A DNA stretch of 64,000 nt from Symmetrospora coprosmae (Eukaryota; Basidiomycota; Cystobasidiomycetes; Symmetrosporaceae): contig VUYT01000030.1 of assembly GCA_008802785.1 (NCBI GenBank), forward strand, positions 157,875-221,874, read 5' to 3'. A program made the translations under genes and the position numbers. The notes beneath the pieces were generated by a model. It saw only the letters and a program-made list of their open reading frames with translations, ran no database searches and had not been told where the DNA came from. This document shows, in pieces, positions 33,232 to 45,900 of the stretch. Each line of letters opens with the position of its first letter. The stretch's first letter is position 1.

Positions 33232-36200
33232 TCACTTCCGCCTTCCGAAAAGCCCTCGTCTCTGCTTTGCAACTGGCGAGCCTGCGTCGCCATTCCCCAA
33301 CTCTTGTGCTGCGATCTCGTGCTCGATGCCTTTGGCTGCCATTGATTGCTGCATCTCGAGGAAGCTGCCGCTGACGCTGCTCATACTGACCGCAGTCATG
33401 GGCGGGTTGGACGGGATGGCTCGAGGAGTCTTGGGCTCTGGCAAAGGCACAGACGAGGTCATACCGGCAGACGAAGCCGAGAACAGCGGGGGTGGAGGGT
33501 TCTTTGGCCGGGCAGTGACGGTGGTTCGCCTGTATGGAGCCATCGCTGCTGGAGTCGCCGCACCCGAGTCCGAGGTGGGCATGTGGATCTCCAGGACGCT
33601 ATCCCCGTCATCATCGTCTCCTCCGCCGACAACGCGGCCGTTGTCGCGCAAGGGGGTGGGCGGCATTCTCCTGCTAGCAGCAGAGGCCAGAGAGGCTGGA
33701 GAGCCATCGCCAGGCCCAGGCGGGGAGAAAGAGCCCTCCTGGGTAGCATGCGAAGGCGATGCGGAAATCCCGAACGCATTCGCGACTGAGATGGTGTGCG
33801 AGCGGCGCTTAGTCCGACCGACCTTGTCCGAATGAGGCGAGAGTGTGTGTAGTATATCTTGCTCGGGGCTGACGGATGCGTTTGAAGCTGGACTGGACGA
33901 GTAGAGATTGGTGCCCCGGGGAGGAGTCGACGAGACGCTGCCAAGAGTCGTGTTCTCCATAGTGGAGCTCGGCGACGTGACTGACGATACCGAAGAGGTA
34001 TAGTTCGACCGCACAGACACTGTAGTGCCGCGTGTCCTCGTGCTGTTCTGCCGGGCTGACGGACCGCCACCTTCGATACGCGCCACGAGCATTCGGCCAG
34101 TCTGATTGGCGCCAGGGCGGCCGGATCCTGCGAGTTCGCCCATCCTGTCTAGCGAGCGAAGACGAGCCCGCGTACGGTTTTGCACCGCGCAGCAGACCTC
34201 GATTAAGCGTGCGTGCAAGGTCTCGCCATCGGCATCCGTGGCGACCGAGGACTTTGCTGTCCTGGGTCGGCCATTGCTGGCCCCACTGCTGAACAGGCCG
34301 TCCGCCGCTTGCGTCGATGCAACAAGCGCAGCCATGACCGCGAGCTCTCTGGGTAGGTCGATAAGGAAGGGCAGATTTGGAACGCCCTCCTTCAGGATGG
34401 CGGGAGCAAGCTGGCTCCGGACCGCACGGGGTGCGGCATAGAGCGCAAAGCCTTTCGACGTATTTTCCTCGCGCGTGCTGTCCGGCTTGCCGCACAGGTG
34501 AGTAATGAAGTCTTCGAAAGACGAAATGTTTGCCTGAAGGAAGGGGTTCATGGCTCCCATCCAGGGTTCCTTGCCTCCGAAAGATGACATGTTGGCCAAC
34601 CCTTGCAGCACCTTGGCGATCAAGGTAAGCGTGCGCTGACACCGCGCATCCGACGGGTATGCCACACAGAGGCCGAACAAGCGGGGGTTGAGGATGGCGG
34701 GGCCGAAGAAACGCAAGAAGATGAAGGCACTGATGCAAGTGAATTTGATCTTAGACCGTTCGCTTTCTTGCAGGTGGCCGAGTCTGCCCGCGTCGTGCTC
34801 CCGCTCAAAGTAGCGCTCAGTGTGCTGTTGGATCTTCCGGAACAAGCGGCGTACATCGCTGCACGAGCCGGACAATTTGTCAGATCAATATTCGCGTCAT
34901 ACTGCGTAGGCGTTCACGAGGGAACCTACCTCGGGCACTGATGGCGAGCGTTGTATATTGCCTCCCACACTGCCGAAGTCCAACGCTGGAGCTCTCGCAC
35001 GTTCTCGCTAATCTTTTCCCGATCTGCAACCTTGCTCGGATCAATCTCTATCTCGACCCTCTCGTCGCAGATCTTCCGGACGATTCGCCCGATAGCACTT
35101 TCGAGGAAGTCGCTGCCTACGGTCCTGAGATACAGCTCGACGCTCTTGGTAAAGAGGCTGTTCCCTCGGAACAGGATGGCTGCGTCACAGTCACACGCCT
35201 GGATCTCGCGCTCGCACATGGCCGTCAAACGAGCCAGAACGCGGTCGTGCCCAAGGTCGACGCGTAGGAGAAGGCTAGCTAGCTCTTCAAGCGATAACTG
35301 GCCATGGGCCTCAGCGAGGGAGTGCAGGCAGTTCGCGGCTACATCGTCCGTCAGGACCTGCAGGCGAAAAACACAGGCAGCAGAGTTAATTGCATCGCAA
35401 TAGCAGAGATAAGTCGAAAGCTTACCTGCTCCAGGTCTTCGTAAGCGGACAAAGGCAACACGATGTCTTCCCGGACCTGCAATCCGAGACTCATCTCCCC
35501 CGCGATCTCTGGCACCTTCCCGCTTTCCAACAGGGTCGTAATTGGGAACCACTCCTGCACTTTGGCGTTGCGCCTGAAGCTCTTGAGCGGGATCTCAACA
35601 TTAGCCAGCGGGGTGCTTGCATTTCGATGTGTCTGGAAGAGCCGGATTGTCAAGGCGCTATGATACGGACCGAGGTTGGCGAATGCGAACGACTCTTGCC
35701 AGACAGCCGGGTAGGCGGCTTTTTTAAGTGCAGTACGTGCGAGAACCTCGTCGTCCTGCCAGACCTCGCAGAAGATGCGGTCCGAGTCGTGCGAACGCTC
35801 CCTCTTCTCCTTTGCCGCTTCGTCCGCAATGCGCTTGAGCTCGTTCACGCTGCTTGGCTTCTTGCCCTGCAGCACGCCCGATGCGGCGCCGACGCCCGAC
35901 GCAAGCGAGGACAACGCTGCAGCGGAAGGCATTGACGGCGAGAGCGGCGAGCCGGCTGTGTGGGTCGACGAATGCCCGGCGATGGAGACGCTGTCTTCGG
36001 ATTCTTCGGTCGAGGCGGCCGAGCCGGATGCTATACTTGCCGTGCGCTTAATTTCCAGTATCGGATTCGGCAGAGGTTGCGGGTGCGCTTGAGATGATGC
36101 TATGCTGACGCCGCTCGCTGAGGCAGTCAAGCCGGCGAGAGCAGCGTAGCTCAGGGCAGATTCGCCACTGGCAGGAGTGTGCTCGCGTGGCCCGCGACAT

Positions 36201-39200
36201 TCGATGATCTGCAGACTGATGGAGCGGGAGAATCTGATTGAGCATTCGGCAAACGAGTTGCCCGAGGGTCGACGTGCTGGCCGCCAACCGGCATGCCCTG
36301 AACCTTCACCGCCGCTGAAACGGTTTCGCCGTTCCGGTGAGGCGAGTATCGAGTCATCGCCTTCTGATGACGAGGCTTCCTCTTCCAGTGAGCGATCAAT
36401 GTGATTGGCTGGAAAGCGGCTGAGTGCTGGATACACTTCCGCTCTTGCGTGGTTCTGCAGAGCAGTGGTCCCTGAAGACACCGAGGGGCATCAGCTCGAC
36501 ACGACTGAGCTTGTAAGACGGAATGAACGGATGCCACTCACAAGTCTGATAAGAGACAACGTTCGGGAAAGCGAGATAGAGCGTATCGGGCCGCGAGCCG
36601 TCACGATCAAGCGAGAAGGCCGGTTTGCCATTGGCGTTCTTGGCAGACGATGTGGACACGGCCGTGCTCGGTCTTTCCGTCGCATTCGTCCGGTGCTGAG
36701 AGCCAAAGGCGAAAGTGCCGAAATCGGGCGCCGACGGCGACGTAGGGAAGTGGCTAGAAGACGCTGTCTGCGGCCGCCGTTCTTGCGAGAGACCGCTGCT
36801 GAACGGAAGGGCGGTGTAGGCTGACCCATGCACGTGTAGAGCGAGAACACGGTGCTTGCCCAGTAATGACGGATCAGCAGGGCGAATATCGGTTCTCTGT
36901 AGACTTGTGACTGCGATTGATGTGACATAGACATTCTGCAAGCAGAAGATGGTCAGCCCTGTGTTCCCGCCGCTATGCGTTGCCGCTCTGGTCCACCCAC
37001 CTCAGAGAAAAGAGCAAGCTGCCCATTCGGCTTGAGCACAGCTTCGCAAGTCCGCCATTGTCCGGCAGGAAGGAGCGTGCTTGGATACTTGTCCTTACTT
37101 CGCTCCTTCTCCTTGCCCTTCCCGTCTTTGCGCTCCTCACCTCGGCCATCGGGTCCGCCTGTCCCGGCCAACAGGCCATGCACGCTATCGCGCTTCGTAA
37201 TTTTCTTCCTTGATGGCACATTGCCCAGTAGTACCTTCGTGAGCGCACGTCCGTGTCCGTACACGCCGCCTCCACTTCCAGATGCGGGTCCGCTACTCGC
37301 GGAGGCATGGGCCGACAAGGCAGAGCGCCCGGCGCTAGCGTCCGCAGGGAACCAGAGCAGGATGGCATGAGCCAGCTCACGGAGATGCGGCTGCTCGAGA
37401 GAGGAGCGAGCGTCCGCTGCTGACGTCGATACTCCAAGCGCAGCAGCTTGATCCCGGGCAGCCGAAGCGTCGTCGTACGAGTAGCTGCGGTTGAAGGCGG
37501 GCGGCACTGCCAGGCTCGCGCGATTGGCCCGCGCAGACGAGGCGGACGCATAGAGCTGCGAGACGTTGGGTATGCTCGCGCGTCGTGGGTTGTTGGCAAT
37601 ATCATCGCTGCTCCCGCTGCTGCGCCTCGAGCTGACATACATGCTGACGCCGTCAGCGAGCCGGGCAAGCGACAAGCTGTCCTTGCTAGCGCGGGGCGCG
37701 GAAGATGACGTCGAGTTGCGATGGTACGGGGAGCGCTGCTCCTCGTCGTGTAGGGGTAGAGAAGATGTCGAGCGCGTACTGGGAAAGCGCGGGCGGGCGG
37801 CCGGCCGAGGCCGGTCGTCGCGGGCCTGAAGCTTCGGTTTGCGCGGCTGTCCCGAAATCGCAGCGGCCTGCTGGGTCGAGTAGGTCGATGAGCCGGAGGG
37901 TGAAGCCTGCGCAGGGGGCACGACCGTACTCTGCATCTGCGAGTGCTGCTTGGATGAGCGACTGACACCGCCTAAGAAGCTCAAAGGCGTGGCTAGGCTC
38001 GACCGCGAAGCGCGCGAGTCGACCGACTCTCTGCGAGAGTCGCGTGAAACAAAAGCCCCACTCCCGGTGGAGGCTCCGCTGGCTTCTTTGCTGTGGCTGG
38101 CGCTAGCCTTCACTGCTGCTGCGATGCTACCAATGCTGGATTCGCGACTGCTCTTGCGGAAGGGGCGCACGAAGCCCGGGCTGGTATTGCCGCTGGACGC
38201 CTCGGCCTTCACGGGCGAACCACCTTCTCCAACTGCCAGGTCACCAGGGTCGACACTCCCGAGCTCAGCAAGTATCTGTGCAGCAGTCAAGCCACGCTCG
38301 CGGGCTTTGGCGCTGGCTGCCTCGGCCAGAAGCACATCTTCGTCGGAATCGTAAGAAGACGAAGGAGCACGCGGGAAGTTCCTTCTGCGCCACTCGGGAG
38401 AGCCAGGCGAGGCGAAAGGGCTCCGCGCTTGGTACTTGACAGCCGCAAATGAACCGCCGGTGCTGCCGACTGCACCGGCCGTTGCTGGTCTGCCCGACGT
38501 AGATGCCGGTGAAGACGGCCCAGCTTGCGGAGCGGTCATCCTGCGTAGCTTTCGGCGGGGCCGGGTTGATGAGGTCTGCCAATGGATGGCAGAGGGCGAA
38601 GATGGTGCGAGAGCTGGGCACGAGGGGCTTCTATTGTGCGTCGACTGGGTTGACGTGGGCGATGCGAGGAGCGGGCTAGGCGGCTCGAAGTCGCTGCTGC
38701 AGCTGTCCACACCTGGCCTTCTTCCTTCGATTATTGTCTGGTCTCCCTCTGTGTCGCTGGCGCAGCTAGTGAAGCGCTCTTCCTCGGTGTCGCTGTCGTC
38801 TGCTCGGTCCTTTCCGCTCCTCGCACTGCCGAAGCCGAAGAACAGCTGGATGGGTAAAGGCGGCGGTATTGGCTTTGCCCTCTTCTTGTGTGCTCTGCTC
38901 AGACTCCGGCCGAAACTGCTTGGGGTTGACGCAGTCTGGTCGCTACGCTCCTGCTGGTGCTGCTGGTAGCCGATGACGTCCTTGAAGTGCGGAGCTCGGC
39001 GGACGCTACCAGCGTGGGAGGGGCTCGTGGCTGTGGCGTGGGTATCCGAAGAACCATGTACGTCTGGCGCTTGTGCAATGCGAGCAGTGGGCTTGGAAGA
39101 TGACGCGCCGGGCTTGTCGGAGAGAGACTTTGAGCGATACCGTCGGAGGACGTGGTGCTGCGGGTCGAGGCGAAGAGGGCCCTCGTGCCTGAGGGTCGGG

Positions 39201-39682
39201 TCAAGGGTTGAGGTTGGCCGAGGAGAGGCCTCCGCTACTGTTTTGTCCCTTGCTGTGTTGTATGCCCGTGCGCCGCTGATGCTCGTGAACGCCTGTACCT
39301 CCTCCGCGTCGGGATCGTCTGCAGCGGTCTCTGCTTTGTCAAGCTGGACGACAACGGATCTTTCTGACCCGTGCTGGTCTTGAGGAACCTCCTGCTCGCT
39401 GTGTAGTCGCGGCAGGTCCTGCTGCTGGTCCCGCTGCTGCTCGTCCTGTATGAGATAGGGCCCGGGCGACTGAGGATGTGGCCGTGGCCGTGCCTGACGT
39501 CCTTCTCGTGGGCTTGAAGGGAGCGATGCTTTCGGCGGCTGGGCACACTGCAATGCTTCCAGACGTCTCAGCCAGCCATCCAGCTCGTCGACTTCGCTCT
39601 TGCTGTGCGGGCTGAGGTCCAGGGCCGTGCTTGCAGCGTCGGTGTGGCGACGACGGCTCGGGGTTGCTGCTGCTGCTGCCAT
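33232..39682 (-). CDS. PH-C2-RasGAP protein (SynGAP/Bud2-like)
   Basis: GTPase-activating protein for Ras-type GTPases. Exons 39682-37001, 36935-36542, 36471-35426, 35357-34930 and 34858-33232 close in phase to 2058 residues. Residues 1-830 are disordered and Ser/Arg/Pro-rich. A PH domain with a long charged insert follows (about 835-1040), ending YQTWTTALQNHARAEVY across a splice. A C2-like domain (about 1100-1370) holds DRIFCEVWQDDEVLARTA and VWQESFAFANL. The RasGAP domain shows the arginine finger LFRGNS (Arg1438), CPSDVRRLFRKI (splice-formed) and the hallmark FIFLRFFGPAILNPRLF (1563-1579). The tail (1680-2058) is again disordered. PH-C2-RasGAP order recalls animal SynGAP/RASAL, and C2-RasGAP recalls yeast Bud2; substrate GTPase (Ras versus Rsr1) is not decided by sequence. 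Confidence 0.9.
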
Positions 39683-40553
39683 TGTTCGGACGTGGACGAC
39701 GTCGCAGGGAGATGGTCAGGGAGGACGAAGAGAGCCGCGTACGTGTCAGTACAAGCTGTTCATCGTCTTGCAGTGCTCCCTGCTGCTGCACTCTCTGCGC
39801 TGGGCAGGCTCGAGCTCGCCGCTGGACGATGAGTGCACGCGCGCTCGGGTGCTGTCGCACTGACCGTCCTTCTCCCTACTGAACTGAAAAGGCGTGCACT
39901 CACTTCGGCGGTCGCGCAGAGACCGTGGCACACGCGTAGATTCGGTACGGAGAGACTACAGTGCAATACCCGGGGCTGGGATTCGACCTCCGGGCGTGCG
40001 TTGAACTAGAACGGACCCCCCGAGTCCGGAGGGGAAACCGTCGTGCTCCCCGTCGTCGTCAAAGTCCGAGAGGGCCGGCTGACGTCTTGTCGGTCAGGTC
40101 CGTCAGTGAGGAACTGGAACCTGGCACTTCGATGGCGCCCGCGTATCGGAAGAAAGTGCAGCAGGGCGTGGCTTGCTCTTGGGGAGCTGGAGCAGCGTGC
40201 GAGTTGCGGAGGATGCAGGCCTCGCCACGTTCGAGCGGGGAAGCTCGGTCGCGTTCAATAGTGGGACAGCATACAACGCTGGCAGTTCGGCCGTGCAGAC
40301 ACTCCAAGCAGCGCAGAGTGCCATCCTGTCCCGCAGACACCTCCGTCCTCAGCAACCCGTCTGTACAAACAGTGCCTCGTCCGCGGGGCCGTCCTCCCGG
40401 TCAGACGCGTTCACATCGTAGCCCTCAGCGCTGCAGACGTATTGCATGCGAATATACAATATTACTTGCTCGTAGCTGCGAGCCTCAGTACAGCAGGTCC
40501 AGCGCTCAGCGTCCTATCTTGGAAGCTTTCCTGCGCCCTTTGCACGCCAGCCT
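39683..40553. other. Intergenic region with a tRNA-like fragment
   Basis: 871 bp between the RasGAP start and the transporter stop. On the minus strand 40018-39965 resembles pieces of a tRNA (A-box-like TAGTTCAACGC and B-box-like GGTCGAATCCC), but no complete cloverleaf can be folded (see rejected items). No protein gene is supportable. Confidence 0.45.
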
Positions 40554-42437
40554 CTACAGCGGCGTCGACGAGCTCCCGACTGGCGCTTTACGGTGATAGA
40601 GGGGTATGGCTCCCGCGCTATGCGGTGCTGAATCGCCTGTGGCTCTGCTGCCTGCGCTACCCAGCCGCAAACCCGGACCTTGACTCTGGCCCAGTCCCGA
40701 CGAGAGGCGCTCCTTTTCCTCCTGCGCGCTTGCGACAAACCCGCCGTTGAGTGCCGCTGGGCTCGACTGGGCCGTCGACACTGGCCCTGTGCCAGCACCT
40801 GTGCCTGTGCCTGTGCCTGTGCCTGCGCCGCCTGCAGGCGCAGACTTGCCCCGGCTCATGACCTCAATGTACGAGTACCACGCCCCGCCAAAGATCGTCA
40901 GCGCGATGCCCATGAGATTGACAAAGTTGATGTGCAGATTGAAGATCATCACGGCTCTGCGGAAGTGGACGCGCTTCTTGCCGTCAGATGCCTGGGCGCA
41001 CGCGGCTCGGCTCACATAACAAATACCGAAAACTCACAGGACGATCGTCAGGACCTGCTTGACATTTGCACACACGTCCATGGTGAGCGCGCCTGCCTTT
41101 TTGTTGGCCTGAAGGAATGAAAGCCGCGATCAGCTCTGTGCCCGTATGCTCTGGCTCTCGCGCAGTGGGCAAACTCACTGTGAAGCTGACAATGTTTAGG
41201 CCCAGCGCCACTCCTCCATTGAGCAGCAGGGACATCCAGGTGCTCCACGGCAGAGATCCGTCGACGACCGTGCGCGTGTAGATGGTGGATGCCTCGCCTG
41301 TTAAAACCGACATGATGACGCATTGTGCGAAAGCCAGAGCTGCCGGCAAGGAGATACATATGTCCCGTCAGTATATTCAAGTTGATTAACGCCAGACAAA
41401 GCAGCCGTCATGCTCACGGCTCATGCGCATTAGCAGCTCGAGCGGGTGGAAGCGCAGCTTGCCGACGAGGATCCGGTTCGTCGTAATGCCTTTTACCGAG
41501 GCGAGAAGGGAGGAGAGGAGAGTGAGGCAGAACCCCAGTGTCGTGCAAGAGTAGTCTCCGTGTCTGGTGCAGTCACGAGTGCGAGTACAAGTCAGCCTGG
41601 GGCGTGCAGACTTGCGCTTCGAATCGGGCGACACCCACGTGGCGAGCGCAACGCCGACAATGACAGGAATGAGCGAGAGGTACGTTGCCGTCAGAAAGGT
41701 CTTGCGGAACGCAACGATGCTGATGAGGATGGTAAAGAGCGGGGTGGTGCTCCGGACGACCTGGTGTAGAGGCACCGAGACGAGGTTGAGGGACAGGTTG
41801 CTGATTGCAATGTTGACGGTGTATAGCGTGCTGAACGCTACGAGCGTGAGCGTCTCCTTCTGGCCCAGGGTTGTGCCGGACGAGGTGAAGTACCCCCTGC
41901 GCTCGGCGTGGCGCGTCCCGAACCAGGCGCACAGCGAGTGGATGCAGGTGAGGCTCCAGGGGAAAGGGAACGTGTTGAGCGCAATCTTGTTGTAGAGCGT
42001 CAAGGCGAGGTTGAAGAAGAAGTACAAGGCGCTGTGGACGTGTCGGTAGCCATTTCAAAGGCACCGGGGCCCACAGGTCAGCCAGAAGCCTCTCCAAGCG
42101 TGCCGAAGCACGGGAGCGGCTACGCTACGCACATCCAGACGGGTTCGCGGTCCCACAGTGTCGCAGGTTTTGGCGCATACAAGCTCCCGTCTCCAGGCTT
42201 GCTCAGCTTTCGCTGCATCTGCGAGCCACCTCCTCCGACCGACATGCCCGGTGACTGCAGGTACGATCCGCTCTGGCCCTGGCTATGGCTCTGGTTGTTC
42301 TGGTAGGCGATGGGCGAGGGCGGGACGTCGATGTTGACGTCGCCGCTGCCGTTCACGCTGCTGCTGTTGCGGTGGCTGCTCGTGCTTGTGCTGCTGAGGA
42401 GGCCGCTCGTGAGCAGGGGCGAGGCGTGCTGGGACAT
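40554..42437 (-). CDS. Triose-phosphate transporter family / nucleotide-sugar transporter
   Basis: Ten-helix drug/metabolite-superfamily transporter of the TPT (SLC35E-like) group, expected in the Golgi or ER membrane. Exons 42437-42133, 42031-41418, 41339-41179, 41108-41038 and 40956-40554 close in phase to 517 residues. The cytosolic N-terminus (1-100) is Ser/Gly/Asn-rich. Diagnostic stretches: ALYFFFNLALTLYNK, FPWSLTCIHSLCAWFG, SNLSLNLVSVPLHQVVR then STTPLFTILI, CLTLLSSLLASVKGITTNR, KLRFHPLELLMRMSPLAF (spliced), and FVNLMGIALTIFGGAWYSYIE. The RSTTPLF and KGITTNR motifs are typical for fungal TPT proteins of unassigned substrate. The C-terminal tail includes a GTGTGTGTGAG repeat encoded by CCTGTG units at 40793-40830. 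Confidence 0.88.
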
Positions 42438-42923
42438 CCTGGCGGAGACGGGGACACCCGAGGACGGGGACGAGAAGGGAAGGCTTAGAGGAGATACTGC
42501 ACACGAGTCTGCATGCGGGAAAGCTGGAAGAATGGTGCGAGTCGAAGGGAAAGTCGATGATGAGGGTGGGCAGGACGGAGACGGGCAGGGGCGGGAGCAG
42601 CTGAGGCGAGGGCAGAGACGAGGGGCGCTCGCTGGCTTTGGCCTTGGAACAGAAGCACGACAGCGACGGCAACAACTCTAGAGAGACAGAGACAGTCGGT
42701 TGCACCGCCGAACGCTGCGAGAGCATGAGCGTACAGGCCACTGTACAGACTGCGGTATGCTTTGTCGAGTCTTTTCCATCACCCGCAAGACGTCACTGAA
42801 GCACGTGCTTGCCTTTACCTCTGCGCCGGCTTCGCATCTCTGCTGCAATTGCGCTCCTCCTTGTCTGAATCCTTGTCCTTGTCCTTGTCCTTGTCCTTCT
42901 CCTTATTCCCGTCCCGCATCCCG
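42438..42923. other. Spacer, transporter promoter and downstream gene 3' UTR
   Basis: 486 bp. It includes (CCTTGT)n repeats at about 42864-42894 lying just after the stop of the Red1/SYCP2-like gene. No gene was seen. Confidence 0.6.
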
Positions 42924-45900
42924 TCACTGCGCATCGGCCCTCTTTGCGGTCCTTCGCACCCGGTCCATGCTGGGCATCTTCGTGAACAGGTCCAGCTGCA
43001 GCTTTGCCTCGAGGTGGTCCGACAGCTCCTCAATGTTCCGCCTGTCTGCCAGCGTCCTCTCGTGCTGCTCCGCAATAGCGCCCTGCAGCTTCCGAATTGG
43101 CGCGGCGAGCTTTTCGTACGAAGCGTGTCTGCGCAATCTCGCACTTGTCAGCCATCCCGTCGGCTACAAGCTCGGCCAGCAAAGCGACAGTCACGTACAT
43201 GTTCTCGTTCTGGGTGCGATACCTGAAGCGCAATGCCGCCGTCAGCTCAGTCGAACACAAGCAGCCCGCACCCTGAAGAAACGGAGACCCCACCTCTTCA
43301 CCAAACTCAGATCCGCAATCTCGGCTTCCTTGAAGCCTGCCTCGACCGTATTGACGATCGCTTCGATGCTGGCATCCCTGCCCGAGCCGTAGGCATCAAG
43401 GTTGCGGTGCAGCGAGTCGAGCAGGATTCCGTTCATCTTGTGCATAATGCTCATCATGTCCGCATCGAATCGCGAGCCCGGCTGCTGGACTGGGCCTGCT
43501 TTGCTGTACCGCATCTGCGGCTGCTGCTGCTGGTACTGCGGCGCATCGTGAAATAGAGTGTCTCCCTCCAGCATACCGGCATCGTCGTCTGCGAACCTTG
43601 TCTGCACGGATCGGGCGGGCGCCTGCATTGTGCGGGGTCGGTGAGCGCTTTCGTCTCGGTGATCGCTCTTATGGGGCTGCTGCATCCCAACTGCTCGAGC
43701 TGGAGCGGAGACCGCGCCCTGCTGACGCTCCCTCCTTCTGAGCGGCCTCTCCTGCTGGTGATTCCCGTCGAGCTCGATATTGACATACGCTCGGTCCATG
43801 CGGTATCTATGCGATTGCTGCCCAGATCGGGCCTGGACGTCTAGCGAGGGCATAGCACCAGCCACGGCCGGCATTGCCTGTGCATACCGAGGCATGTCCC
43901 GCTTTGGCGCGATATTGTGTGTGCCGAGTTGTGCAGGTAATGCGGAGCGAGAGACAGGGGCGCTCTGTGCGCTAGAGCCAGGCGCGAGAGCCGATCCTGC
44001 GGCCAGCTGCTCGCGCTGTGCTTGTCCTGTAGCAGACACGACTGTCAGCTCGATCCACAAGCGTCCACGAGCTCCAGGGCCAGGGCCAGGCACAGACACT
44101 CACGCTGTGTCCGAGCCAGATTAGCGGAACCCGACACAGCCGATACCGCAAGTGGTGTGTCTCGAGAGTTCTCTTTGGCCGGAAGTGCAATCGATGCATG
44201 GGCATGCTTTGGTGGCACTGCTTGGACGGAAGGTGCCCTGACTTCTCTGGCAGACTGGGGTGCAGCAGCCTGGTGCCCGTCTTTACGCCCGAGGGGCTCG
44301 CGCGGAATGACAGCCAGAGCGGCTACTGTGCCAGCCTGCCGTTTTGTTGCAGCTCTTTGCGTCTCTGTCGCCTGCCCGTGAGACTTGCCATCGGACATGT
44401 CCGCCTGCATGCTCGCTTCTTCATCTCGCTGAGCAGCTACCTTGGGTGCGCCCTGCTGTTCTCCTCCTCGCACATTCCGCTCTTCTCCAGCTGACAAGTC
44501 TCCTTCATCGTCCTCTTCCTCCTGAGCCCGGGTGAGGCTTTCGAGCGCGTCATAGGCAGATTTAGCAGCAGGCGAGGAGCTGAGCACGCCGACGGAGTCT
44601 CTGACCCTGCGTGAGCGAAGTGCAGGCGAGACGTAGTCCGCGCGCGAAGCAAAGGTATTGGTGCCAGGCGACGAGGGCGGGGCGAGCTCTTTGAAGGCGG
44701 ACGTGTCCTCGCCGTGTGCGCTTCCAGCGCAGCCACGTTCGGTCTCGCGAACGTACTCGACGCTCTCGGCGATGCTCTCCGGTGCTGGCGGAGCGAGTGG
44801 AGCAACGAAGATGGCGGGCGCATGATGTGCCATGTCCGTGTCGAAGTTGGCAGGTTCTGCACCGTCTGGACCGGCTTCGTCCGCAGGCAGGTTCATATAC
44901 TTGTCGAAGAAGGACTCGTCGCGCTGCAATGGATGGGCGCTGTGGCGTGCGGTCTGCGCAGGTCCAGCAGGCAGGATGGCTTGGAAGGGCGGCGAGTTGT
45001 CGCCGGCGAGCAGGTCATTCAACGCATCGTCCACAACGCTTGGGTCTGCATCATGAGACCTAAGCAAGGGTATCGTAGACGTGCCGGCGCTTGCGGGATC
45101 GAGCGTGGTGCTGTGACCCGCATGCCCAGACTGCCCCGCCTGGTCGCTTCGCCGAGAATGGCGTGAGAGCGGGAGCGGGAGACCTATGGTGGGGTTACTG
45201 TCCGTCTGGAAAGCTTCTCGGGCCGTCCTGTCATCGGTCATAGTCCGATTCGTGGTAAGGTCCTGCACCAGAAGAGGCACATCAAGCGCCGGGTCCTGCG
45301 CAGTCCCGTGCTGGTTCTCGTGCTGCTTCGCTGCGGTTGACCGCGAGGTAGATTGGGTAATAGCAGCCGGTGCGGGCGCAGGTGTCTGCTTCGAGCGAGT
45401 GCTCCGGGTCTGTCTCGCGCCCTCTTGGTGTTCTTTGTTGCTGACGCTGGCTCGTGCGCTCGGTGCATCCGACGACATGCTGATATCTGCATCGCCAGAC
45501 CTCGTCGAGCGTGTCACCCGCTTTGTCTGTGGCGTCGAAGAAGGTACGTCCACCGAAACTTCTACTTTCTTGTCCTTCTTTCCAGCAGCGGTCTTTGCCT
45601 TGCTTGCTGTAGCCGTCTCGCGGACCACCTTGCCCTTAGCGCTGGGCCTAGCTTTGGGCTTGACCTTCGTTTTGCTAGCCGCCGTAGCGGTCTTCTTGGC
45701 TGCTGCCGTCTTTGAGATCGGCAAGTCGTAATCCGTGTCGCCATCATTCTCAGAGACCTGCTCCAGCCTTGACTGCTCGTCTAGCCACTCGTCCTCTTCG
45801 TCCGCGTCTCTCGCGCGATGGTTGGGCAATATGTCGATACCTGAATCTCGTCCCTTGCGCTTCTTCTTCGCGCCATCTGCTGCATTGTCTCGATTGTCCT

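Noticed and set aside
39965-40018. tRNA-like sequence on the minus strand (5' part like tRNA-Glu, followed by a T-loop-like GGTCGAATCCC)
   Set aside because: The spacing between the A-box-like and B-box-like parts is only about a dozen bases, no anticodon arm fits, and the acceptor ends do not pair. At most it is a degenerate fragment.
43129-43144. Apparent 16-nt GT-AG intron or frameshift near the end of the Red1/SYCP2-like gene
   Set aside because: A strong GTACGT donor at 43198 with the same acceptor gives a normal 70-nt intron containing a CTGAC branch site and closes the phase, so no frameshift is needed.
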